Below, piece by piece: positions 41,618-50,315 of a DNA stretch of 64,000 nt (the stretch's first letter is position 1; every line of letters starts with the position of its first letter). This DNA is from Sarcodiotheca gaudichaudii. Its lineage: Eukaryota; Rhodophyta; Florideophyceae; Gigartinales; Solieriaceae. The stretch spans positions 1-64,000 of the forward strand of contig JAUKVZ010000009.1 in assembly GCA_032355985.1 (NCBI GenBank). Reading direction: 5' to 3'. A model generated the notes under the pieces. The model saw nothing but the letters and a program-made list of their open reading frames with translations, did not search any database and was not told where the DNA came from. Made by a program: the position numbers and the translations under genes.

Positions 41618-43267
41618 ATGAGACAATTGATTTCCGTGGCGCTGTGCGGCCTCGTCCTCGCCGGCTGTCAAAGCGCTGACAAGAATAAAGACGCGAAGCT
41701 GCACGTCGGCGTCGATCGCTATCACAAGCCTGTATCGACGCAGAACATTCATGCGCAGCAGTGGTTCGATCAGGGCCTGCAGTTGACGTATGGCTTCCAT
41801 CACACGGAGGCCGTGCGGTCCTACAAGAAAGCGTTGGAGATCGATCCGAACTGCGCGATGGCGTGGTGGGGCATCGGCTATGCGCTGGGGCCGAATATCA
41901 ATGATCCGATGATTACGCCGGAGCGCCATCAGCAGGCGTATGAAGCGACGCAGCATGCTGTGGCGCTGATCGATCATGCGTCGCCGAAGGAAGCGGCGTT
42001 GATTCGGGCGCTGGAAGCGCGATATGCATCACCGATGCCGCAGGATGTGGCGCCTTTGAATGAGGCGTATGCCGACAGGATGCGCGGGGTGTATCAGCGC
42101 TATTCGAATGATCCGGATATCGGGGCGCTGTACGCCGAGGCGCTGATGGATATGCAGCCGTGGGACTACTGGACGGCGCAGGATGAGCCGAAGGGCAACA
42201 TCGAGGAAGTGGTTGAGGTGCTCGAGGCGGTGATGGCGATTGATGAGAATCATCCCGGCGCGCTGCACTTCTACATTCATGCGATGGAGTCAGGCCCTTA
42301 CGCGGAACGCGCCGTGCCGATCGGCGATCGGCTGGTTGATCGTGTGCCGGGATCAGGCCATCTGCGGCATATGCCTTCGCACATCTATGCAGTGGTCGGG
42401 CGCTGGGCGGACGCTTCGGATGCGAACGAGCGAGCCATCGCGGCGGATCTGGCGACATTGGCCAACACGACGAACGAGGACTTCTACTGGCTGTATTACG
42501 GCCACAATCTGCATTTCCTTGCGTACACCGCGATGATGGAATGCCGCTACGACACGGCGATGCGGGCTGCGCGCCAGCTCTGGCGCGATATGCCGCCGAG
42601 CGCCATCGAGGAGCTTGGCTGGCTCATTGAAGGAATCGTGCCCACGAAGTTTCACGTGATGATTCGCTTCGGCCGCTGGGAGGACATTCTGGCCGAGCCG
42701 GCGCCGCCGAAGGACTACATCGTGTCGAACGCGGTGTATCACTATGCGCGAAGCATTGCGTATTCGGCGCTGGGCGAGACGTATGAAGCGCGCGATGAGC
42801 TGAACAAGTTCAACGCGATCGCCGATGCGATTCCTGAGAACTACATGCAGTTCAATAACAAGATGTCGACGATTCTGCCGATTGCGCGGCTGATGGTCGA
42901 GGCGGAGCTGATCTATCGCGAGGGCGACCATGAAGGCGCCTACGAACTTCTTCGCGAAGCGGCGGTGATGGAGGACGCTCTGGTCTACGACGAGCCGCCG
43001 GCGTGGATGGTGCCCGTGCGGCATGCGCTGGGCGCGCTGCTGATGGCGCAGGGCCACTATGCGGAGGCCGAGGAGGTCTATTACGAGGATCTCGAGCGGA
43101 ATCCGAACAATGGCTGGGCGCTGCTGGGGCTGGAGCAGTCGCTGGCGGCGCAGGGCCGCGCGATTGAATCCGAGACAAACGCAAAGGCGCGCAAGTACGC
43201 CTGGCGGCGTGCGGATGTGAAGCCGGAGTCATCGTGCTACTGCGAGCCGGGGAAGACGTATCGGTGA
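41618..43267 (+). CDS. TPR-containing lipoprotein
   Basis: A 549-residue precursor with signal peptide and lipobox LAGC (MRQLISVALCGLVLAGCQSAD). AAAGGGACATCC precedes the ATG at 41618. Mature sequence starts with a TPR-like block (IHAQQWFDQGLQLTYGFHHTEAVRSYKKALEIDPNCAMAWWGIGYALGP) typical of a widespread uncharacterised TPR family. His residues are conserved in HFYIHAME and HLRHMPSHIY, which may mark a metal or ligand site. The C-terminus has two regular TPRs (EAEEVYYEDLERNPNNGWALLGLEQSL). The function is not known. It is followed by a bidirectional terminator. Confidence 0.85.
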   Translation: MRQLISVALCGLVLAGCQSADKNKDAKLHVGVDRYHKPVSTQNIHAQQWFDQGLQLTYGFHHTEAVRSYKKALEIDPNCAMAWWGIGYALGPNINDPMITPERHQQAYEATQHAVALIDHASPKEAALIRALEARYASPMPQDVAPLNEAYADRMRGVYQRYSNDPDIGALYAEALMDMQPWDYWTAQDEPKGNIEEVVEVLEAVMAIDENHPGALHFYIHAMESGPYAERAVPIGDRLVDRVPGSGHLRHMPSHIYAVVGRWADASDANERAIAADLATLANTTNEDFYWLYYGHNLHFLAYTAMMECRYDTAMRAARQLWRDMPPSAIEELGWLIEGIVPTKFHVMIRFGRWEDILAEPAPPKDYIVSNAVYHYARSIAYSALGETYEARDELNKFNAIADAIPENYMQFNNKMSTILPIARLMVEAELIYREGDHEGAYELLREAAVMEDALVYDEPPAWMVPVRHALGALLMAQGHYAEAEEVYYEDLERNPNNGWALLGLEQSLAAQGRAIESETNAKARKYAWRRADVKPESSCYCEPGKTYR

Positions 43268-43298
43268 AGTAGCCGACCAGGCGAGCGCTGAAGCTGCG

Positions 43299-43351
43299 AA
43301 AGGGCGCGCACGATCATGGGATGCTCTCCCGCGATCGTGAGCGCCCTTTTT
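43299..43351. terminator. Bidirectional terminator between convergent genes
   Basis: AAAGGGCGC at 43299-43307 pairs with GCGCCCTTT at 43341-43349, and ACGATC (43310-43315) pairs with GATCGT (43333-43338) inside. A T5 run ends the plus-strand side at 43351. A-rich sequence at the other side gives a short T-run on the minus strand. Confidence 0.75.
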
Positions 43352-43362
43352 CGTGCGCTCGA

Positions 43363-43914
43363 TCAGCCCGCTGCCTTCACCTTGTACAGCTTCGTCGCCT
43401 TGATCGTCAGCACGCTGTCATTGGGGCGCGGCGCCACCGTGCCCACGACGATCACTTCCACGAGCGGCTCGACGCCGTTGGCTTCAAGATCGACTTCCAG
43501 CGGATTGCCATCTTCGCCGACGAGCATGATGGTCGCGTTATTGGCGGTGATGGATTCCTGCGATTCGCAGCAGTAATCCCACGGCGTGGGGCAGTGATCC
43601 TCTTCCATATCCGCGCAGCTCGGCACGGCCGGATCCATGATCAGGAAAATGGGGCTATCTTCACTGATTGGCGCCTTGCGGCCGCCGACGACACCTCGGA
43701 TGGTGATCGTGTCGCCTTCCTTCACATGCGACTTGGCCTTGGCGACATCCTCGACGCCGGCGGGGGCGGATGCGAGGAGCCATGTCGCTTCGGCGGGCGC
43801 TGCGTGATCGTGGTCGGCGCCGTGGGCGTGATCGTGATGCTCGCCCTTGTCACAGGCGGCGAGCGAAAGGCAGGCAAGGATGGCGAGGCTTGCGGTCAAT
43901 CGATTCAGTTTCAT
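43363..43914 (-). CDS. His-rich predicted lipoprotein, possibly metal-binding
   Basis: A 183-residue precursor; GGAG 9 nt upstream supports ATG 43914. The lipobox is SLAAC, immediately followed by DKGEHHDHAHGADHDHAAP, a His/Asp cluster of the sort that binds zinc, nickel or copper. The remaining domain (TITIRGVVGGRKAPI, SPIFLIMDPAV, ILTIKATKLYKV-like strands) resembles a small OB-fold barrel. It contains four further cysteines in SCADMEEDHCPTPWDYCCES. It is 35 nt downstream of an ABC permease and closes the export operon. Not recognised as a named family; metal delivery or sensing in the envelope is inferred. Confidence 0.65.
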   Translation of the reverse strand: MKLNRLTASLAILACLSLAACDKGEHHDHAHGADHDHAAPAEATWLLASAPAGVEDVAKAKSHVKEGDTITIRGVVGGRKAPISEDSPIFLIMDPAVPSCADMEEDHCPTPWDYCCESQESITANNATIMLVGEDGNPLEVDLEANGVEPLVEVIVVGTVAPRPNDSVLTIKATKLYKVKAAG

Positions 43915-43949
43915 TGTGTTCATCTCCATCAGCCTTCATCGGCTGTTTG

Positions 43950-45125
43950 TCAGTTTGCTTTGAGCGCTTCCGGGATGGGCAGGCGCAGACAACGGATCGA
44001 AGGGGGCACGGCGCCGACAAGGCCGACGAGCAGACCGCCCGCGGCGCCGGCGAGTGTGACCGGCGCATCAAGTTCGAGCGCAAAGGCGCCCATGGAAAAA
44101 CGAATGGCGATGCCGTCGAGCAGCAGCGTGCCGACGCCAAGGCCGATGAGTGTGCCGCAGGCCGCGGCGAAAAGAGATTCCTCGCTGAGATTCAGCACAA
44201 TCGCGGGGCGCGTAAAGCCAAGCGCCTGAAGCATGCCGACTTCGCGTACGCGGGCGGCAAAGGCGGCGTACATCGTGTTCAGCCCGCCGAGCAGCCCCCC
44301 CATCGCAATCAACGCGGCCGTCACGAGAATCATGATGCGGATGGGCTTGTAGAACGCGGCGATGGAGCTGTAATACGTGCTCTCGCGAATCGCGACGATC
44401 TCCAGATCCAGGCGGCTCCTTGCGAAGAGATCGACATCGGCGAATGAGCCGTCACCGAGCGTGATCACGACGCAGGAGATCGACGCTTCGCGCTTCGTGG
44501 CGATCTGCAGGTCGATCAGCGGCAGCCAGATCTCAGCATCCATCACAGTCGTCGGTGCGCGGAATCGACCGACGATGGTCCAGTCGCGATTGTCAAAGTG
44601 CAGCGTCTGGCCGATATCGAGGCGCTCGTCGGGCACGCCAAGTCTTGTCGCGGCCAGGGCGCCGACCATCAGTTCATCCTGTCCCGAGCGGGGCGGGCGG
44701 CCTTCGACGATCTCGACTTCCGGATGCACGAGCAGCGCCACCGGGCGCACGCCGCGCATGACGGCTTGAAGTTGTTCTTCATCACCACGAGATTCGCGCA
44801 CGGGCAGAGCCATGTGGATTTCCGGCGAGGCGTAGATGACGCCCGCGGCTTCCTTGAGGCCCGCGATGCTTGCCGCGGCGATGCCTTCGACGGCCGAATC
44901 GATCTGCGAGCGCTCCAGCGCTTCTTCGCTGCCGGCGCCGAGCAGGATGATGTTCTCGTTGATGGAGGCGCCTTGGGTGAGCGTCTTCTGCATGCCGCGT
45001 ACGAATCCCGCGGCCGCCAGCACGAGCAGCACAACCAGCGCCGAGCCGAGCAGGGACGTGATCAGGCGCACGCGGCTTCTGCCGAGATTGCGGAAGGCGT
45101 ATTCAAATGGAAGCTGACGCATCAC
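43950..45125 (-). CDS. ABC transporter permease, MacB/FtsX type (second permease)
   Basis: A 391-residue inner-membrane protein with an N-terminal helix (LITSLLGSALVVLLVLAAAGFV), a periplasmic MacB-like core of about 220 residues, and three C-terminal helices (IMILVTAALIAMGGLLGGLNTMYAAF, SLFAAACGTLIGLGVGTLLLDG, LAGAAGGLLVGLVGAV), ending in a short tail. The FtsX core motif RVREVGMLQALGFTR is present. It starts 16 nt after the first permease; both share this architecture. Together with the ATPase and the HlyD-type adaptor it should form an efflux or lipoprotein-moving pump. GGGTERK-type export signals are not evident. Confidence 0.88.
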   Translation of the reverse strand: MMRQLPFEYAFRNLGRSRVRLITSLLGSALVVLLVLAAAGFVRGMQKTLTQGASINENIILLGAGSEEALERSQIDSAVEGIAAASIAGLKEAAGVIYASPEIHMALPVRESRGDEEQLQAVMRGVRPVALLVHPEVEIVEGRPPRSGQDELMVGALAATRLGVPDERLDIGQTLHFDNRDWTIVGRFRAPTTVMDAEIWLPLIDLQIATKREASISCVVITLGDGSFADVDLFARSRLDLEIVAIRESTYYSSIAAFYKPIRIMILVTAALIAMGGLLGGLNTMYAAFAARVREVGMLQALGFTRPAIVLNLSEESLFAAACGTLIGLGVGTLLLDGIAIRFSMGAFALELDAPVTLAGAAGGLLVGLVGAVPPSIRCLRLPIPEALKAN

Positions 45126-45141
45126 GCGGATTGATTCCTTT

Positions 45142-46293
45142 TCATACGGCTCTGAAACACGAGGCGATCTCCTGCCGCGCGGCCATGACGGCCGGCAGCA
45201 GCCCGGCGATCACACCCAGCGAGACGCATACACCGATACCAAAGAGAAGCAGACCGGGCCCCGCTTCAATCGGGATCGACACACCTTCGACCGAAAGCGC
45301 CAGACTGCCGAGCTGCACGACGCCGATGGCGACAAGCGCACCCAGCGCGCCGCCGGCCAGAGCGATCAATCCACCTTCGGCCATGATCAGGATGGCGATG
45401 AGCCCGCGACGGAAGCCGAGCGTCTGCAACACCGCCTGCTCTGCGATGCGGCTCTGCACGCTGAGGAAGATCGCGTTGCCGACCAGCGCCAGCACGGCGA
45501 CCAGGCAGCCCAGCCCAAGCCAGCGCGCAAATGCGACCAACTCGATCACATCATCGGCGATGCGGCTGGCGAACGCCTTTTCGGTGAACGTCGTCGTCGG
45601 CTCCTGCGCGGTGCGGAAGAGTTCGTCGATTTCCTCGGCGACCGGATCAAGTTGATCCGGCGAGTCCACCTGCACGAGGAACTGCGTGACGATGCCAAGC
45701 TCGTCGCGGCCCGCAAGCTGGACGAACTCCAGCGAGGTGTATGCCACGTTCTGATCCTGAGGATCTTCCGACTCGATGATGCCGGCGACGTAGGACGTGA
45801 TGCCCGCAGCGTCGAAGGTCATGCCGGGCGACAGGTTTCGGCGCTTGGCCAGCGCTGAGCCGAGCAGAGATGCATCCGTGCGACGATTCCAGTCTTCGAC
45901 CGATCCGTCGACGATGCGAATCTTTCCTTTGCGCATGGCGAGGAACTGATCCTTATTGACGCCGCGGAAGGTGACGACGTCCAGGCTCGTGCGGCAATTG
46001 GAAACGACGACCTTCACAGGCGCCGCGGTGCGCACGCCTTCAATGCGCTGGATCTTTGACTGGTAGTCCTGCGGCAAGGCGCTCGTCGCGGGGCAGAAGC
46101 GATCCTTGCGATAGACGACAAGCGTGGTGTCCTTCGCGTTCTCTTCGGTGGCGCGGGCGACGCCCTCCTGCATGGCCTGCACGGCCGTGAAGAGGAACAT
46201 GGCGATGGCGATGCCGCCGGCAGTGAGCAGCGTGCGCACGCGATGGCGCCACGCCTGCTTGAAGACATAAGGCATAAACTTGAGGACATTCAT
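45142..46293 (-). CDS. ABC transporter permease, MacB/FtsX type (first permease)
   Basis: A 383-residue permease with an N-terminal helix (TLLTAGGIAIAMFLFTAVQAM), a large periplasmic domain, and three C-terminal helices including FARWLGLGCLVAVLALVGNAIFLSVQSRIAEQAVLQTLGFRRGLI, the FtsX motif. Its start overlaps the ATPase stop by 4 nt. Two separate permeases imply a heterodimeric membrane part. It has 383 residues, near the LolC/E-MacB-like size without a fused ATPase. Confidence 0.88.
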   Translation of the reverse strand: MNVLKFMPYVFKQAWRHRVRTLLTAGGIAIAMFLFTAVQAMQEGVARATEENAKDTTLVVYRKDRFCPATSALPQDYQSKIQRIEGVRTAAPVKVVVSNCRTSLDVVTFRGVNKDQFLAMRKGKIRIVDGSVEDWNRRTDASLLGSALAKRRNLSPGMTFDAAGITSYVAGIIESEDPQDQNVAYTSLEFVQLAGRDELGIVTQFLVQVDSPDQLDPVAEEIDELFRTAQEPTTTFTEKAFASRIADDVIELVAFARWLGLGCLVAVLALVGNAIFLSVQSRIAEQAVLQTLGFRRGLIAILIMAEGGLIALAGGALGALVAIGVVQLGSLALSVEGVSIPIEAGPGLLLFGIGVCVSLGVIAGLLPAVMAARQEIASCFRAV

Positions 46294-47012
46294 GAGGCTG
46301 CCCCCTTGATAGCGTCTTCTGCGAGCTGCTCTTCAACGCGCGTGCCGCCGAGGCGGCCCTTGGTCAGATGAAGTGTGCGCTTCGCATAGGACGCGGCTTT
46401 GGGATCGTGCGTGACCATGATGATCGTGCGTCCGAGATCGGTGTTGAGACGTTGCAGCAGCGCCATCACGGATTCGGCGGCGACGCTGTCGAGATCGCCC
46501 GTCGGCTCATCGCAGACGAGGATCGTCGGATCGGTGACGATGGCGCGAGCGATGGCGACGCGCTGTTCCTGGCCGCCGGAGAGCTGACGCGGGAAATGCG
46601 AGCTGCGATCAGCGATGCCCACAACTTCCAGCGCCTCTTCGACGCGCCGGCGACGCTCGGCGCGGCTGATCTTGTGCAGCAGCAGCGGCAGCTCGACATT
46701 TTCATACGCCGTCAGCACGGGCACGAGGTTGTAGAGCTGGAAGATGTAGCCGATGTGCGTCGAGCGCCAGGCGGCGAGCTTGCGCGGGATGAGTTCAACG
46801 ATATTGACGCCGTCGACGATCAACGTGCCGCTGGTCGGCGTGTCGATGCCGGCGATCATGTTCAAAAGCGTCGTCTTGCCGGCGCCGCTGGGGCCCATGA
46901 GCGCAAGGAAGTCGCCGTGCGGCACGTCAAGATCCATGCCGTCAAGCGGACGGATGACGCTGTCGCCCTTGCGATACTCGCGTGTCAAGCCTCTGCATTC
47001 GATGAGTGTCAT
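46290..47012 (-). CDS. ABC transporter ATP-binding protein, LolD/MacB type
   Basis: A 240-residue ATPase: Walker A GPSGAGKTT (about 40-48), LSGGQEQRVAIARA signature, Walker B ILVCDEPTGDLD, and switch His in MVTHDPKAA. The pattern DEPTGDLD and the length fit the LolD/MacB/FtsE branch that pairs with FtsX-type permeases. The gene overlaps the HlyD-type adaptor by 4 nt upstream and the permease by 4 nt downstream, so the subunits are translationally coupled. Confidence 0.94.
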   Translation of the reverse strand: MTLIECRGLTREYRKGDSVIRPLDGMDLDVPHGDFLALMGPSGAGKTTLLNMIAGIDTPTSGTLIVDGVNIVELIPRKLAAWRSTHIGYIFQLYNLVPVLTAYENVELPLLLHKISRAERRRRVEEALEVVGIADRSSHFPRQLSGGQEQRVAIARAIVTDPTILVCDEPTGDLDSVAAESVMALLQRLNTDLGRTIIMVTHDPKAASYAKRTLHLTKGRLGGTRVEEQLAEDAIKGAAS

Positions 47013-48601
47013 GATGACGCCTCCCCGGCGCTTCGCATGCGGACGCGTTCGCCTTCATGCAGCTGTGTGGCGCTGGTGACGACGAGATCGCCGGGCCGAA
47101 CATCGCCACTGATGTGCGCCCAGTCCCCTTCGATCGATGAGACTGCGATAGCGATGCGCTCGGCGCGGCCGACGACGCCTCTTCGATTGCGGACGATCCA
47201 GACATCTGCGGCGCCATCGCTCTTGTCATGCAGCGCCGCCGCCGGCGCCAGGGCGCGTGTCGCCGCCTGCTTCGCCGCGGGCGTCATCGATGCCGTGCCT
47301 CCCCCACTGCCGAGAAACTTGACGCGCGTGAGCATCTCCGGCTTGAGGATGGGCGGCGGATCGATCACGCGCACCTTGACCTGCAGTGTGTTCTTCTGAA
47401 GATCCGCTTCGTGCGTGATGCGCGTGACTTCGCCACCAAACGTCTGATCCGGCAGCACATCAACAATGACTTCGCAGGCCTGGCCGATGACAATGTGTGC
47501 GGCGTCGGCCAGCGGCACATCGACGCGAACCTGAATCTTCTTCGGATCATAAATGTGCACCAGGTGAGAGGAGTGCATGTCATCCATGCCCATCAGCACC
47601 TTGTCGCCCGGTGATTTCAATCGCTTCTGCACGAAGCCGCTGATCGGCGCGCGGATGGTCATGCGATCGAGGCGAAGCTGTTGTTCGGCGACCTTAGCCG
47701 CCTCAAGTGCGACGATCGCCTCCTTCTGCGTCACATCGGCGATGGCCGAATCGAGCGCCTGGCGCTCTTCGATGCGCAGCTCGTAGTTCCTCGTCGCGGC
47801 TTTCAGTTCCGCCTGCAGTTGATCGCGCCTCGCTTCGAGGATCTGCTGCTCGAGCGTGCGCGCTTCCAGCGCCGCCTCCTGGGCGGCAAGCTCCTGGCGC
47901 AGGATGACCAGCTCGATCTCCGTCGCCGCACCGAAGCCGTGAGCATCCTCGCCGCGCTTGAGTTCTTCTTCGAATCGCACCTTCATGGCGCGCTCGCGTG
48001 CGATGAGCGCGGGCAGCTGTGCAAGCTCCGCTTCGATGCGATCGACTTCCGCCTGCATCGCCTCGACGGCTCTGATGCGTTCGACCGGATGATCCCAGTC
48101 TGACTGCGCCGCGCGCAGTTTCGCCTGCGCGATCGCCAGGTTCGCATTGGCCGAGGCAAGCTCCGCCTGCTCGCGCGCCAGCGACAGCTCCGCATCTTCG
48201 GCGACCATCTTCGCGACGATCTGTCCCTTTTCCACCTGCTCGCCTTCGAGCACGAGCATCTCTTCAACGACGCCATCGGCCAGCGCCGTGCATGCGACGA
48301 AGTAGGGATCCGCCTCGAGCCAGCCGGGCGCCTGAACCGTGGGCGTGCGCACCGATCCGACCTGCCGATCGGCGACCGGAGCGACTTCGACGGCGCCGGA
48401 GCGTTCAAAGACGATGGGCTGCACTTCGACGGGCGTGGCCTTCTGCAGCGCTTCGCCGCCATTGATGATCACCAGCACGCCGATGGCCAGCGCTACGATC
48501 GCCGGGGCCGCAATATGGGTGAGGCTGCGCAGCCTTCGCTTCGGCGCACGCGCGCTGGCCGATGCGCCGGGCGCATCACCCTGGCCTGGATGGGAATCCA
48601 T
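47009..48601 (-). CDS. HlyD/MacA-type periplasmic adaptor (membrane fusion protein)
   Basis: A 530-residue adaptor. The ATG at 48601 follows AGGAG by 7 nt. After a basic start it has one membrane helix (HIAAPAIVALAIGVLVIINGG), a biotinyl-lipoyl half (FVACTALADGVVEEMLVLEGEQVEKGQIVAKMV), a long coiled-coil hairpin (about 150-290: RAVEAMQAEVDRIEAELAQLPALI, EARTLEQQILEARRDQL), and the second half (APISGFVQKRLKSPGDKVL) with a beta-barrel. It ends with a MacA-like C-terminal module (VWIVRNRRGVVGRAERI). It would connect the ABC permeases with an outer-membrane channel; no TolC gene is present here. Confidence 0.9.
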   Translation of the reverse strand: MDSHPGQGDAPGASASARAPKRRLRSLTHIAAPAIVALAIGVLVIINGGEALQKATPVEVQPIVFERSGAVEVAPVADRQVGSVRTPTVQAPGWLEADPYFVACTALADGVVEEMLVLEGEQVEKGQIVAKMVAEDAELSLAREQAELASANANLAIAQAKLRAAQSDWDHPVERIRAVEAMQAEVDRIEAELAQLPALIARERAMKVRFEEELKRGEDAHGFGAATEIELVILRQELAAQEAALEARTLEQQILEARRDQLQAELKAATRNYELRIEERQALDSAIADVTQKEAIVALEAAKVAEQQLRLDRMTIRAPISGFVQKRLKSPGDKVLMGMDDMHSSHLVHIYDPKKIQVRVDVPLADAAHIVIGQACEVIVDVLPDQTFGGEVTRITHEADLQKNTLQVKVRVIDPPPILKPEMLTRVKFLGSGGGTASMTPAAKQAATRALAPAAALHDKSDGAADVWIVRNRRGVVGRAERIAIAVSSIEGDWAHISGDVRPGDLVVTSATQLHEGERVRMRSAGEASS

Positions 48602-48676
48602 GTCGAGTCTCCTGAGAATCGAGTCACACTGTGCGCGCATGCAACAGCGTGCGCGCACCATCCTTGTGGTCGAAAC

Positions 48677-49081
48677 TCAGATCCTCGGGGGACGCAGCAA
48701 TGAAAGCTGGACGTCGCGGGGCGTCAGCGACTGATCAGTCGTCAGCCATTCGGCTTCAACGCCGAACTCCATGTCGCCCCAGGGCTCGCTGTCATCGATC
48801 ATCGCGATGCGAACCTGTGTGCAGAAGCTCATCGGGCATGAGCAATCTTCGCAGTCCCGCTTCTCGGGTTTGTTCTGCGAAGGCGCCGGCGCCTCTGTCA
48901 TGCAACAGCAGCAGCGGGTTTCCATCTCTGCCTGCGGCTCGACTTCCTCCATACAGCAGGAGTCCATAGCCGCGGGCGCACACTCCATGCGCACGGCGAG
49001 CATGCCGAACGCCGCCGGCGCGACGACCAGTGAGGCCGCCGCGACGCCGAGTAGCCAGAGTGTGAAAGTGCGTGAGCGCAT
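48677..49081 (-). CDS. Cysteine-rich exported protein heading the ABC export operon
   Basis: A 134-residue protein with an N-terminal membrane or signal segment (RTFTLWLLGVAAASLVVAPAAF). Eleven cysteines lie in clusters SCC, RCCCCM and CEDCSCPMSFC, with Met residues interspersed, a composition common to copper- or other soft-metal-binding proteins. I do not recognise the family. The ATG is exactly 6 nt after a TAGAAT box. The HlyD-type adaptor gene follows 75 nt downstream. The operon thus opens with a Cys-rich and closes with a His-rich exported protein, which suggests metal handling, but organic metabolites or lipids as substrates are not excluded. Confidence 0.65.
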   Translation of the reverse strand: MRSRTFTLWLLGVAAASLVVAPAAFGMLAVRMECAPAAMDSCCMEEVEPQAEMETRCCCCMTEAPAPSQNKPEKRDCEDCSCPMSFCTQVRIAMIDDSEPWGDMEFGVEAEWLTTDQSLTPRDVQLSLLRPPRI

Positions 49082-49093
49082 CTGCTTATTCTA
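49082..49093 (-). promoter_or_regulatory. -10 box TAGAAT, 6 nt before the Cys-rich gene (leaderless)
   Basis: On the minus strand TAGAAT (49093-49088), AAGCAG, then ATG. It would be the operon's main promoter. Confidence 0.55.
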
Positions 49094-49245
49094 CCCATCG
49101 GACTCGCCGGGGCTTCAGATTATTCCGATGCCGCCTCCAACGCCCCCGATCGAGGGCGCCATGCTGCCTTGACGTCCTGAAATGACGCCTGTTTCGACGT
49201 CCGGACATGAACCATGGCCGCCCGCCGCCGATCGCACAGCCTCTC

Positions 49246-50217
49246 TTAATTAGATGCGGCGTCCGCGATCGCGTCCCGGAAGTCCGGTTCTGCAGGTCCG
49301 TCCATTGCCGCATTGCCAAGGATGGCCGTCAGCCCGGACTGCGCATACGCCCCCGCCAGCCGCTCCGCCTGGCGCGTAAACCCGTCCCAGTCGACGAAAT
49401 ACCGCTGGCCGGAGACGGGCTGCAGATCGTCATATCCACCCACGAGCGCCTCAGACACAATCGAACGCACGCTCTGTGCTCGATCCTCCCCCATGTCTGA
49501 CGCCAGCCACAGGCGCGAATCCTGCTCGATGCTGACGCGCCCCATATACATGCCGACGCGCAAGCGCAGTCGCACGACAAGATCGACATCCAGCTCCGCA
49601 AGCAGCGCGCGCTCGGCGATCGCAAGCGTCTTCTCTGATTCACCATGCAGCGCCGGCAGCGGATGCGCCGGGATCGCGCGATACTGATTGACGCGACCCG
49701 TGTCGCCGCCGATGAGATTCAGATGCCGCACGATGGAGGATGCGTCGGAATCACTGCGTTCAAGCCTGCCCAGCGTGCGGCTGGTCGCCACTTCCTTCGA
49801 AGAAACAACGTCATATCCCGCATCGATCAGCGCCCGTTCCAACGCCGCGTGCACAGAGTCAGGCAACGTTTCGAACACCTGCTCCGGATACGCGACCTGC
49901 CGGCGAAAGATGCCCGACAGCTCGACCAGCGCCGTCCATGGCGAAAATGGCCCGCCGAACATCGCCTGGCGCGGCGAGGGCGTCACCTGCTTCATCGTGA
50001 TGAACTCGACGGTGCATTCCAGCACGGCGGCGCGTGAACCGGGCGCGCGATCGGGCGTCGTTTCATCGCGTCGCCACAGATGAGCATCGTGTAACTGAGC
50101 ATGAAGTTCGCGTTCATGCAGAGCGCCGTCGACGACCAGCGGCGGCGCATGACAGCCGCCGGCGGCCAGAGCCGCACAAGCGCAAACGATCACACAGGCT
50201 CCCGCCCAGGTCTTCAT
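49246..50217 (-). CDS. Predicted lipoprotein of unknown function
   Basis: A 323-residue precursor; the ATG at 50217 gives MKTWAGACVIVCACAALAAGGC with a lipobox AAGGC, whereas the longer frame would bury it. The mature domain has alternating helices and strands (LVELSGIFRRQVAYPEQVFETLPDSVHAALERALIDAGYDVVS, LDVDLVVRLRLRVGMYMGRVSIEQDSRLWL). This recalls lipoproteins that handle envelope assembly, but no family is recognised. The gene is separated from the Cys-rich gene by a 164-nt gap and from nupC by 98 nt. Location is the periplasmic face of a membrane. Confidence 0.7.
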   Translation of the reverse strand: MKTWAGACVIVCACAALAAGGCHAPPLVVDGALHERELHAQLHDAHLWRRDETTPDRAPGSRAAVLECTVEFITMKQVTPSPRQAMFGGPFSPWTALVELSGIFRRQVAYPEQVFETLPDSVHAALERALIDAGYDVVSSKEVATSRTLGRLERSDSDASSIVRHLNLIGGDTGRVNQYRAIPAHPLPALHGESEKTLAIAERALLAELDVDLVVRLRLRVGMYMGRVSIEQDSRLWLASDMGEDRAQSVRSIVSEALVGGYDDLQPVSGQRYFVDWDGFTRQAERLAGAYAQSGLTAILGNAAMDGPAEPDFRDAIADAASN

Positions 50218-50315
50218 GCATGGATCAATTCGACCCGTCGCCGCGGCCTGCACGACACTTTGATTCCGCCCCCGCTTGCCCGTTGCAGATCCTGTTTTTT
50301 CCGGACGTCCGCAGC

